From an uncultured Christensenellaceae bacterium (lineage in GTDB: Bacteria > Bacillota > Clostridia > Christensenellales > Christensenellaceae), in the NCBI GenBank assembly GCA_934373295.1, contig CAKROK010000059.1, positions 1-13,072 of the forward strand: a stretch of DNA of 13,072 nucleotides. The letters run 5' to 3'. The position numbers and the translations under genes were made by a program. Shown one piece after another: positions 7,007 through 13,060 of this stretch. The notes beneath the pieces are model-generated. The model was not told where the DNA came from, did no database searches, and was given only the letters and a program-made list of their open reading frames with translations. How positions within the stretch are numbered: position 1 is the stretch's first letter; each line of letters opens with the position of its first letter.

Positions 7007-7082
7007 TAACAAACTTGTTCAAATCAAAAGCAAGTTTTTAAGAGCATTATTCAGATTGAAAACTCACCTTTGTTATTTTTTC

Positions 7083-7132
7083 CTGAAAACCGTGGTTTTC
7101 AGACTTTCCCATAAGGAGGTCTGCGACCTCCT
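7083..7132. repeat. Two adjacent perfect small hairpins
   Basis: CTGAAAAC (7083-7090) pairs with GTTTTCAG (7095-7102) around CGTG. AGGAGGTC (7114-7121) pairs with GACCTCCT (7125-7132) around TGC. They lie in the gene-free stretch 7003-7577 and open the series of hairpins that continues at 7220 and 7364. The second contains an AAGGAGG, but no reading frame follows it. Confidence 0.7.
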
Positions 7133-7217
7133 CATCCTTCTCCGCTAATCTGTTCAAGTTGATATGTCAGCATAAATGCTTAACTTAGTTTTCAGCTATA
7201 CTTCGTTTCTCGGCGGC

Positions 7218-7402
7218 GACGGTCTTAAAATCGCAGGCGATTTTACAGACCGCATACATTACTTAGTGTAAATAATCTTGTTTGAAACTCCCGCTCAATT
7301 GCAGAAATGTTGGCATATCTTTGATAAGCAAGCGTTTAGCTTTTCTTTTCGTGCAGCTTGTGACGGTCTTAAAACTGCTCTTCGCGGCAGTTTTACAGCC
7401 CG
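7218..7402. repeat. Two related hairpin units, 144 bases apart, with different but self-complementary stems
   Basis: Both units start GACGGTCTTAAAA (7218 and 7362) and close with TTTTACAG plus a CCG. In the first, CGGTCT-TAAAATCG (7220-7233) pairs with CGATTTTA-C-AGACCG (7238-7252). In the second, TAAAACTGC (7370-7378) pairs with GCAGTTTTA (7387-7395), with an outer CGGTCT/AGCCCG stem holding one mismatch. Downstream, GCATACATTACTTAGTGTAAATA resembles the second unit's GTATGCGTTAGCTTGTGGGAATA. No T-run follows either, so these are not normal terminators. No gene lies here. Confidence 0.65.
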
Positions 7403-7486
7403 TATGCGTTAGCTTGTGGGAATAGTTTAGGTTTTGAGCTGGTGTGTTTGCGCGCTTTATCTAAAAAGCTTCATCTCACTCGTACG

Positions 7487-7560
7487 CGCGCGGCGCAGGT
7501 TTTTGCGGCCTCCGGCCGCAAAAACTAAGCCCGCCCCCGCCCCTTGCGGGGCGGCGGGCC
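7487..7560 (-). repeat. GTTTTTGCGGCC hairpin module, copy B, with GC hairpin
   Basis: This is the reverse-orientation counterpart of about 4262-4333. The perfect 12-bp stem lies at 7499-7510/7514-7525. Beside it is a GC hairpin with CCGCCCC/GGGGCGG around TTGC, and an outer GCCCG/CGGGC after a CCC bulge. The CGCGCGGCGCAG on its left is the same link found at 4187-4198. It is non-coding. Confidence 0.78.
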
Positions 7561-7577
7561 CCCATTAGAAAACAGAC

Positions 7578-7680
7578 CGTCAAAAACGCCTGATTTTTCG
7601 TCATTTTTCAAGCAGCCCGCCGACGGCTGTACATATAGTACGCCGGCAAGGGCTGTCGCAGAAAAAGGGCGGAAGGGCAG
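7578..7680. repeat. MITE-like inverted-repeat element, short form
   Basis: The left end GTCAAAAACGCCTGATTTTT matches 11752 onward, and the next bases (TCGTCATTTTTC) continue the match. The right end GGGCGGAAGGGCAG matches 11955-11966. The left arm CTGATTTTTCGTCATTTTTC pairs with the right arm GAAAAAGGGCGGAAGGGCAG, largely through U-G wobbles, giving a stem of about 20 positions. The middle holds GTACATATAGTAC, equivalent to GTACTTAAAGTAC in the 11750 copy. It has no coding capacity. Confidence 0.7.
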
Positions 7681-7779
7681 TTTCTTCTTGAATAGCTTTT
7701 GCGTTCGATTCGTTAAAATAAAAGGATTATTTAGATAACTTAGCCAATGCCAGACAAGAAAGGTTTGGCGGTCTGGAAG

Positions 7780-7852
7780 CTGCGCCGCGCCTTGTCGGCA
7801 TAGCTCGCTTTATCTTCGTAGGGCAATACGTATGACTTGCGTATGATTCATC
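7780..7852 (+). repeat. 72-bp non-coding repeat, copy B
   Basis: This copy aligns with 4322-4393 in the same orientation (see there). It ends 23 bases before the stop codon of the membrane protein gene at 7875, so that gene's transcript would run into it in antisense sense. Together with the other modules it leaves 7003-7874 with no plausible gene. Confidence 0.8.
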
Positions 7853-7874
7853 CGTTCCCCCCGCATTTTCCTAG

Positions 7875-9116
7875 TCAAAACGCCCCGTTATCTCCATACA
7901 CCTTCATGGATATCACCGGGCTGTTCCTTTGCGCAAACAGCCGCAAAAACAGCTCCATATACGCTCCCGGTGAATTCACTCCCAGCGTCAGCGCCCGCCC
8001 GATGTCCGTGTCGCGCAGCAGATAGTCCGTTATCTGTACGCAGTTTATCGTGGGCGCAAAATACGTCTTGAAGTCGCCCCCCGTCACCTTGTATACGTCC
8101 GCGCCCAGCGCGTCGCTCAGCCTGCGCGCAAACTCCTTGGGCGCGAGCTTTTTGGCATCCTGCGACCAATCTTCAAACCTCGCGCAAAGCTCGCCTAACT
8201 TGTTCCTTATGCTGTCCATCTGCTCCTCATTTAACCGCAAGCCGTAGCTGAAAACTATCTTTTTGTTGTTTTTTACGACATAATCTATGTATTTATCCCT
8301 CTGCGCCCGAAGTATTATCCCGTCCCCCGCGAGACGAAATACCATGCGCGTGGCGGGGTCGTAGTTTCCGTAGGTGAGCGTCTTTCCGTCTATGCAGAGC
8401 TCGCAGTGTCCCGCGACGCCTATGCCCGAGCGGCTGAACTGAAATAGCACCTCCGCGTTCGGCTTGACCTCCTCCTTTTTCGCGCTCTCCCCTCTCATCA
8501 GCCCAAAGAGCCTGTGCGGAAAGCACATCCCCATAAATCCTGGCAGCGTCAGGCGTATGGAGCTCATGACGCGCTTAAAGCCCCTGTTAGGCACTATCGA
8601 CACTAAAAATTCGCATATGTGCGCAAGCCCGAAGAGCAGCCAGAGCACGCTTATCCCCAGCATCATGAGCCGCTCCCTGTATGCGTCCGGTATGACTATC
8701 ACGCCTATAAATATCTGCAAGAGGAATATCCCCATGCACAGCGACGGCACGAAATACCTCGTCATTCTATTTTTATAATAGATGTATGCGTCCACCAGCT
8801 CGACGCATATGCAGAACGTCAAATATATCTCAAACGCTATCACGAACGCCGCAAATGATATTTTGGGCAAAAGCACGATCGCCGCGACCGCCAATATCTG
8901 AACTATCACATATATAGTCTCCCCCGCCGTCACCTTGCCGCCCTTTGCGAGCGTCGCGATGTAATAGCATAGCCCGCGTATTGGAAAGAGCATCGCGAAA
9001 ATCACCGTAGTCGAGTACATGAGCATGGGGTCGCCCGTCAGCGAAAGAGAGCTCAACGCAAAAAGGCCTACTCCGGATATGAGTGACTTTAAAAGCATAT
9101 AAAAAAAGAGAATCAT
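7875..9116 (-). CDS. Six-helix membrane protein with C-terminal permuted-papain-like domain
   Basis: The start is placed at 9116, where AAGGGGGT stands 7 bases upstream; the ATG at 9140 lies at the predicted transcription start and has no ribosome site. The protein is 413 residues. Numbered from the 9140 ATG, helices lie at about 9-31, 40-60, 76-92, 95-118, 131-150 and 160-182, in the manner of DUF308/HdeD-like proteins. After a basic linker comes a cytoplasmic domain (about 228-421) with GHCELCIDGKTLTYGNYDP (244-262), GDGIILRAQRDKY (272-284), and TYFAPTINCVQITDYLL (359-375), then SPGAYMELF. The order His245 then Asn-Cys367, in 'GH...YG' and 'NC' contexts, resembles circularly permuted NlpC/P60 or DUF4105-like papain folds. 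Catalysis is an inference only. Promoter 9148-9176 drives it. Confidence 0.75.
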   Translation of the reverse strand: MILFFYMLLKSLISGVGLFALSSLSLTGDPMLMYSTTVIFAMLFPIRGLCYYIATLAKGGKVTAGETIYVIVQILAVAAIVLLPKISFAAFVIAFEIYLTFCICVELVDAYIYYKNRMTRYFVPSLCMGIFLLQIFIGVIVIPDAYRERLMMLGISVLWLLFGLAHICEFLVSIVPNRGFKRVMSSIRLTLPGFMGMCFPHRLFGLMRGESAKKEEVKPNAEVLFQFSRSGIGVAGHCELCIDGKTLTYGNYDPATRMVFRLAGDGIILRAQRDKYIDYVVKNNKKIVFSYGLRLNEEQMDSIRNKLGELCARFEDWSQDAKKLAPKEFARRLSDALGADVYKVTGGDFKTYFAPTINCVQITDYLLRDTDIGRALTLGVNSPGAYMELFLRLFAQRNSPVISMKVYGDNGAF

Positions 9117-9147
9117 GCCCTCTACCCCCTTTGCCGACATTTATTCT

Positions 9148-9176
9148 ATTATAAATGCGGCAAATTATACTGTCAA
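9148..9176 (-). promoter_or_regulatory. Consensus sigma-A promoter for the membrane protein
   Basis: On the minus strand TTGACA (9176-9171) and TATAAT (9153-9148) both match the consensus exactly, with 17 bases between them. The start would fall near 9141, so translation must begin at ATG 9116 unless the transcript is leaderless. Confidence 0.9.
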
Positions 9177-9220
9177 TCGAGCCTCCGGAAAAATCGACTT
9201 CATTTTTGCTCGTCATATGG

Positions 9221-9250
9221 TTGACATAGGCGCTTTTTCGGCAGTATAAT
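9221..9250 (+). promoter_or_regulatory. Consensus sigma-A promoter for the kinase-Thg1 operon
   Basis: TTGACA (9221-9226) and TATAAT (9245-9250) are both perfect, with an 18-base spacer. The start would fall near 9257, giving a leader of about 84 bases before ATG 9341. It stands back to back with the 9148-9176 promoter, the -35 boxes 44 bases apart. Confidence 0.87.
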
Positions 9251-9307
9251 AGCCTTAATTGACCCACCCCTTAACAATAGAACATTTGCATAGCTTATAA
9301 CAACCAT

Positions 9308-9343
9308 AAGGAGACTGTATTTTTAAATACACTGCATGATATG
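9308..9343 (+). promoter_or_regulatory. Ribosome-binding site with a hairpin between Shine-Dalgarno and start
   Basis: AAGGAG (9308-9313) is 27 bases before ATG 9341, far beyond the usual 5-10. Between them TGTATT (9316-9321) pairs with AATACA (9326-9331), extendable inward. If folded, this removes 16 bases and leaves an effective gap of 11. No closer Shine-Dalgarno and no in-frame ATG, GTG or TTG nearer to AAGGAG is present; a CTG at 9332 is the only other candidate. ATG at 9336 is out of frame and meets TGA at once. Confidence 0.6.
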
Positions 9344-9796
9344 AAGACAATGATCATCATGATGGGTATTCAAGGCAGCGGAAAAAGCGAGTTTTATAAG
9401 CAGCAGCTTTCCGCCCACTATGTGCGAGTCAACCTCGATACCCTAAAAACAAGAAACAACGAGCGGCGTTTGATCGACGATTGCCTGTCAAGGTCGGTCA
9501 GCTTCGCGATAGACAATACCAACCCCACGGCCGCCGTCCGCGCCGTATATATCGACCTTGCAAAGAAAAACGGCTATAAGGTCGTCGGTTATTTCATGCA
9601 GTCGAGATTAAAGGAGTGCATCGAGCGCAATAACCTGCGCGAGGGAAAGGCTAAAATCCCCCCCAAAGCCATAGCCGCAACGTCAAACATGCTCGAGCTT
9701 CCAAGCAGGAATGAGGGCTTTGACGAGCTGTATTTTGTCGCAAATGACGGTAAAAATATGACGATATCAGATTGGAGAGACGACGATGAACTTTGA
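9341..9796 (+). CDS. P-loop polynucleotide-kinase-like protein (AAA_33, T4 Pnk kinase-domain type)
   Basis: This 151-residue stand-alone kinase domain has the usual size for the Pnk-type P-loop family. It shows a Walker A of GIQGSGKS (9-16), a catalytic-base position in RVNLDTLKT (Asp33, matching the T4 Pnk aspartate by position), DNTNPTAAVR (58-67, the family's NTNP motif), and an arginine-rich lid in ERNNLR (95-100). The family transfers the gamma phosphate of ATP to 5'-OH ends of RNA or DNA, or to other small substrates. No phosphatase or ligase domain is attached. Its end overlaps the Thg1-like gene by 11 bases, so the two products are made together, which favours an RNA 5'-end substrate (inference). 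The start is discussed under the 9308-9343 entry. Confidence 0.85.
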   Translation: MKTMIIMMGIQGSGKSEFYKQQLSAHYVRVNLDTLKTRNNERRLIDDCLSRSVSFAIDNTNPTAAVRAVYIDLAKKNGYKVVGYFMQSRLKECIERNNLREGKAKIPPKAIAATSNMLELPSRNEGFDELYFVANDGKNMTISDWRDDDEL

Positions 9797-10550
9797 TGAC
9801 CTCGATAAAAAAATGCGCATATACGAGCAATCGCTCGACCAGATTATTCTGCCCGATATGTTTTTGGTCGCCCGCCTTGACGGACGCAGCTTTACGCGGC
9901 TGACAAAGGAGATTTGCAAATTCGAGGCCCCTTTTGACGTCAAATTCAGGGATATGATGATAGGCACAGTCAAGGCACTCATGGATTGCGGCTTCAGAGT
10001 GATATACGGCTTTACGGAAAGCGATGAGATATCCCTGCTGTTTCATCCCGATGAAAACACCTTCGGAAGAAAGGTGAGAAAGTATAACTCCACGCTCGCG
10101 GGCGTTGCAAGCGCAGCGTTTTCGCTTCAGCTCGGCATGTCCGCGGTTTTCGACTGCCGAATGGTCCCCCTGCCCTCTGTCGAAAGAGTACGGGATTACT
10201 TTTCATGGAGACAGGAGGACGCGCACAGAAACGCACTCAATTCCCACTGCTACTGGATGCTCCGCAAGGAGGGCTTATCCGTTCAAGATGCCACAAAACA
10301 ACTCGAAGGCCGCTCCGTCGCCTTTAAAAACGAGCTGCTTTTCAGCCGCGGTATAAATTTCGATACTCTCCCCTCATGGCAGAAAAGAGGCGTCGGCGTA
10401 TATTGGAATGACGTCCTAAAGGAAGGGTTCAACCCCGTCACCATGCAGGCGACTACCACATCAAGGCGCGCCCTGCACACAAAGCTCGAGCTCCCTCTGC
10501 GCGAAAACTATGCGGCATTTATATCCGGTTTTTTTAATGATGGGGAATGA
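9786..10550 (+). CDS. Thg1-like protein, 3'-5' RNA nucleotidyltransferase
   Basis: This 254-residue protein is of Thg1/TLP length. It carries the palm-domain metal motif ARLDGRSFTRLTK (29-41, Asp32), the second metal motif YGFTESDEISLLF (74-86, Asp80-Glu81), and the family signature SWRQEDAHRNALNSHCYW (140-157). Eukaryotic Thg1 adds G-1 to tRNA-His. Bacterial and archaeal Thg1-like proteins add templated nucleotides in the 3'-5' direction and repair 5'-truncated tRNAs. Most bacteria encode G-1 of tRNA-His in the gene, so repair is the likelier role here. GGAG (9774-9777) lies inside the kinase gene, 8 bases before the ATG. The TGA stop abuts the stop of the opposite-strand gene, forming TGATCA. 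Confidence 0.95.
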   Translation: MNFDDLDKKMRIYEQSLDQIILPDMFLVARLDGRSFTRLTKEICKFEAPFDVKFRDMMIGTVKALMDCGFRVIYGFTESDEISLLFHPDENTFGRKVRKYNSTLAGVASAAFSLQLGMSAVFDCRMVPLPSVERVRDYFSWRQEDAHRNALNSHCYWMLRKEGLSVQDATKQLEGRSVAFKNELLFSRGINFDTLPSWQKRGVGVYWNDVLKEGFNPVTMQATTTSRRALHTKLELPLRENYAAFISGFFNDGE

Positions 10551-11654
10551 TCAATACACAAACTCCCCGAAATACCCCTCATAAAATTCGTCCGACTTTG
10601 CGTCGACCCTCTCCATAAGCGCGGCATACTCTTTCAGAGCATCCGCGTTTTTATCGTTATCCATGCGGTAAAAGTCGAGATATTCAAATACGGGGACCTC
10701 CCCGCCGTCTATCAGCATAGTGAGCTTTTTAACGCCCATCGTCCCCTCGTCATAAAGCCTGTTCGCGAACAACATCACCCCGTCCGCCTTTTCGCACTGC
10801 TTATATGAATCGTCGCTGTTCTGCCAATATATCGAAAACACATCCTCCCTGCCCATGGCGTTTAACGCGCGCGTCCCCAGCTCTATGTCATTTTCAAACA
10901 TGTTATAAGTTCCGATAACGTCGGGAAATTGCTTTATCACTTCACACGCCGCGTCAAAGCGCGCCTCATCGCCCTCCTTATCCACGAACAATCCGCAGTT
11001 CGCCTGAATGACCTTCACCTCGTCAAGGTCATGTATCTCCCATTCTTTCATATTGTTCAGATATTCCTCGATAAAATTTGCGGTTTCGTCGAAATTGACC
11101 GTGAATCCGACAAGTATCGTCCCCTTTTTACCGTCCGCATGCTCCGCCAAAAGCTCTGCGGCGCAGACCGCAATGTCCTCATAACGCACGCTGTATTCAA
11201 AGTTCACTCCGTCCACAATGCCGAGCTTTGGGTCATCCTCCTTGAATATCTGAAAATGCGGTATGCCCACGTATACTCCCATCTCCTTTAATTCCAAACA
11301 CAGCTCATCCGAGTTGTGGTCGCTGTTCCAGAGTATCATGCCCGCGCGCTTTCCCTCCACGCTCTTCGCCCAGTCGAGCGCGGCCTTAAACACGTTTAAC
11401 TGTTCGTCATCCCTTGCCCCTATTATCACAAAATCCTCTATGCCCTGCGCCTCGCATTGCTCTATAAAACCGAGCTGCACCGGACGCAGCTCAGGCGCGT
11501 CTATATACGGCATACACAGCGCAAGCGCGATCTCCGGCTCCTGTTCAACCTCCTCGCTCGGCTCTATCACATATGTGCGCGCCGCGTCCTTAACGGAACA
11601 CGCACTCAAAACTAAAATCATCAATGCCAAAATCACAAGTAAAAATCGTTTCAT
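10551..11654 (-). CDS. Lipoprotein with type 1 periplasmic-binding-protein (sugar-binding-like) domain
   Basis: This is a 367-residue exported lipoprotein. The start at 11654 has GGAGG upstream; the frame open to 11681 is ignored. The signal peptide MKRFLLVILALMIL ends in the lipobox LSAC, with Cys19 as the anchor. A very short linker leads to a Rossmann-like binding fold beginning at IALALCMPY (about 42-50), with QLGFIEQCEAQG, GMILWNSD, GVYVGIPHF and DVIGTYNMFEND at the positions usual for RbsB/Peripla_BP_4 proteins. Family members bind sugars or other small ligands for ABC uptake or chemosensing. No permease or ATPase of that type is beside it, so it may be an orphan receptor or sensor. Its first 34 codons are nearly the same as those of the lipoprotein at 11987-13060. 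Confidence 0.85.
   Translation of the reverse strand: MKRFLLVILALMILVLSACSVKDAARTYVIEPSEEVEQEPEIALALCMPYIDAPELRPVQLGFIEQCEAQGIEDFVIIGARDDEQLNVFKAALDWAKSVEGKRAGMILWNSDHNSDELCLELKEMGVYVGIPHFQIFKEDDPKLGIVDGVNFEYSVRYEDIAVCAAELLAEHADGKKGTILVGFTVNFDETANFIEEYLNNMKEWEIHDLDEVKVIQANCGLFVDKEGDEARFDAACEVIKQFPDVIGTYNMFENDIELGTRALNAMGREDVFSIYWQNSDDSYKQCEKADGVMLFANRLYDEGTMGVKKLTMLIDGGEVPVFEYLDFYRMDNDKNADALKEYAALMERVDAKSDEFYEGYFGEFVY
11553..11654 (-). repeat. Lipoprotein leader cassette, copy 1
   Basis: These first 34 codons of the PBP-like lipoprotein match 12959-13060 at about 88% of bases and 31 of 34 residues. The match includes the ribosome site and ends sharply after SVKDAARTYVIEPSE, beyond which the two genes have nothing in common. 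Most differences fall in the lipobox-side codons. Confidence 0.9.
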
Positions 11655-11749
11655 GATATGATCCTCCATGTTAAAAATCAAACGATGAAAATAATTGGTC
11701 GATAAAGTCCATTTTCAGCTATAAAACAGTTTTTGAAACTTGATGTAGG

Positions 11750-11980
11750 CTGTCAAAAAGGCCTGATTTTTCGTCATTTTTCGAGCGAGGTGAATGAGGC
11801 GTACTTAAAGTACGTCGATTGAACTGAGTCGCAATAGGATTCCCAAAAAGGTGCTAGCGTAAGCGAGCCTTTTTGGGATAGAGGAGCAGCAGCGTTATTA
11901 GTCTTTGCAGTCGCGTTCACGCGGCTGCATGACAATATCACTTGCTGCGACGAAGGCGGAAGGGCAGGTCTTTTTGGCAG
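11750..11980. mobile_element. MITE-like element with terminal inverted repeats, 231 bases
   Basis: CTGTCAAAAAGGCCTG (11750-11765) and the reverse complement of 11965-11980 (CTGCCAAAAAGACCTG) match at 14 of 16 positions. Inside are a palindrome GTACTTAAAGTAC (11801-11813), a strong hairpin with CCCAAAAAGG/CCTTTTTGGG arms (about 11842-11877), and GCAGTCGCG/CGCGGCTGC (11907-11915/11920-11928). There is no transposase and no convincing target duplication. Its left and right ends are shared with 7578-7680. It lies between the two lipoprotein genes and ends 6 bases before the stop of the upstream one. Confidence 0.65.
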
Positions 11981-11986
11981 TCTGGG

Positions 11987-13060
11987 TTATCCCCATTCGC
12001 TTATGTATTCTCCAATCCCCTGCGCCGTCAATCCGTCGCCCTGCGGCATTATCAAGCCCAAATTTGCCACTGTTTTGCCCGTCTCAAAGTCTACCCCCAC
12101 GAGATGCGCGCCGTCGTCCATTTTCTCTACTTTCCATCTAAAATTCGATTTTTCCGACGGATAATACACACATTGATACTTCGGTTCGACATTCTTTCCG
12201 TATGCATTGAAAAAGTAGCGATATATCCCGCTTCCCCATCCTGTAAGCGTTAAGTATTCCTCCACTCCGTCCCCGTCGATATCCGCGAAAACGGGAGGGT
12301 AGTCCGACTGCATAAAGAGCTCCGCTTCATCTCCCTTTACCAAAAACGAATAGCCGTAATTGTTTTTGGTATATGCTTTAAAAGCCTGCATACCCAGCTT
12401 TTTAAACAGCTCGTCATCCTCAAGCTCGATCACCTCGACAATTTCGCTTTTTTCATTCTCCTCCAACGCCTCGTATATGCGCGGCCAAATGATCTGCGCC
12501 GCACGCCTCGCGCTCACCCGCCCGTCTGCACAGGGCGTCTTACAGCCCTTATCCCAGCTTATCGTAAAGAAATTATTCTTTGATCTCTTTCCCTCTTCTA
12601 CAAAGGATTGATCCTCCAAATATATCAAATCATTTTCTTTTAAAAAGGCGCCCCACATTTCACCCTCACGAACAGCCCTCCAGCCCTGTTCCTTTAAGCT
12701 CTCGCAAAACTCGGCGTAATCTTCTTCATTTATCCCGCTCCACGCCACGTCGTCTACGTCATAATAGCCCTTTCCGTCATATTCCCCCACCTTCGGCGGC
12801 TTTACGGGAAAATACACGTCCTCCGTCCACTCGTAGAGTGTCGGCTCGGCTAAGACCATCTCGGTGTCATACGCGCCGAATATCTTAGAAAAGTCCATAT
12901 CCGGCACAGCCTGCGTCGGCTGGGGCGTAGGTTCGGGCGTGGGCTGCGGTGCAGCCGTCTCGCTCGGCTCTATCACATACGTGCGCGCCGCATCCTTAAC
13001 GGAACACGCGCTTACTGTTAAAATCATAAGTGCCAAAATCACAAGTAAAAGTCGCTTCAT
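11987..13060 (-). CDS. Lipoprotein with Pro/Thr linker and DxDGDG calcium-type loop
   Basis: This 357-residue exported lipoprotein starts at 13060 with GGAGG at 13068-13072. The signal peptide ends in the lipobox VSAC, Cys19. Residues 34-53 are a proline/threonine/glutamine linker of the cell-wall-spacer kind. The first part of the mature protein (about 60-200) carries YYDVDDVAWSGINEEDYAEF (99-118) and LKEQGWRAV, a pattern seen in uncharacterised Clostridia lipoproteins. The C-terminal part has VFADIDGDGVEEYLTLT (257-273), an EF-hand/FG-GAP-like calcium loop, then an aromatic-rich beta region with a single repeat of it only. Its function is unknown. It shares its first 34 codons with the neighbouring lipoprotein and may be co-transcribed with it across the MITE-like element, as I find no strong promoter at 11655-11749. 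Confidence 0.8.
   Translation of the reverse strand: MKRLLLVILALMILTVSACSVKDAARTYVIEPSETAAPQPTPEPTPQPTQAVPDMDFSKIFGAYDTEMVLAEPTLYEWTEDVYFPVKPPKVGEYDGKGYYDVDDVAWSGINEEDYAEFCESLKEQGWRAVREGEMWGAFLKENDLIYLEDQSFVEEGKRSKNNFFTISWDKGCKTPCADGRVSARRAAQIIWPRIYEALEENEKSEIVEVIELEDDELFKKLGMQAFKAYTKNNYGYSFLVKGDEAELFMQSDYPPVFADIDGDGVEEYLTLTGWGSGIYRYFFNAYGKNVEPKYQCVYYPSEKSNFRWKVEKMDDGAHLVGVDFETGKTVANLGLIMPQGDGLTAQGIGEYISEWG
12959..13060 (-). repeat. Lipoprotein leader cassette, copy 2
   Basis: This is the counterpart of 11553-11654. It covers the start codon, signal peptide, lipobox and SVKDAARTYVIEPSE; identity also extends into the ribosome site (GGAGGAT...ATATCATG). Confidence 0.9.

Noticed and set aside
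6885..7022. N-terminal extension of the small membrane protein
   Set aside because: The frame is open, but it passes through an intergenic repeat and the promoter at 6921-6949; a good ribosome site stands before ATG 6884.
7083..7402. CRISPR array
   Set aside because: The repeats are few, unequal and palindromic, with no regular spacers and no cas genes.
7544..7738. Small protein-coding gene in the gene-free stretch
   Set aside because: The frame runs through the GC hairpin and the MITE-like element, lacks a ribosome site and has no protein-like pattern.
7690..7740. tRNA gene near a GTTCGATTC sequence
   Set aside because: The T-loop-like string stands alone; there is no acceptor stem, D-arm or anticodon arm at the right distances.
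11905..12253. Plus-strand genes opposite the second lipoprotein
   Set aside because: These frames are antisense to a clear lipoprotein gene and the MITE-like element, with basic, low-complexity translations and no ribosome sites.
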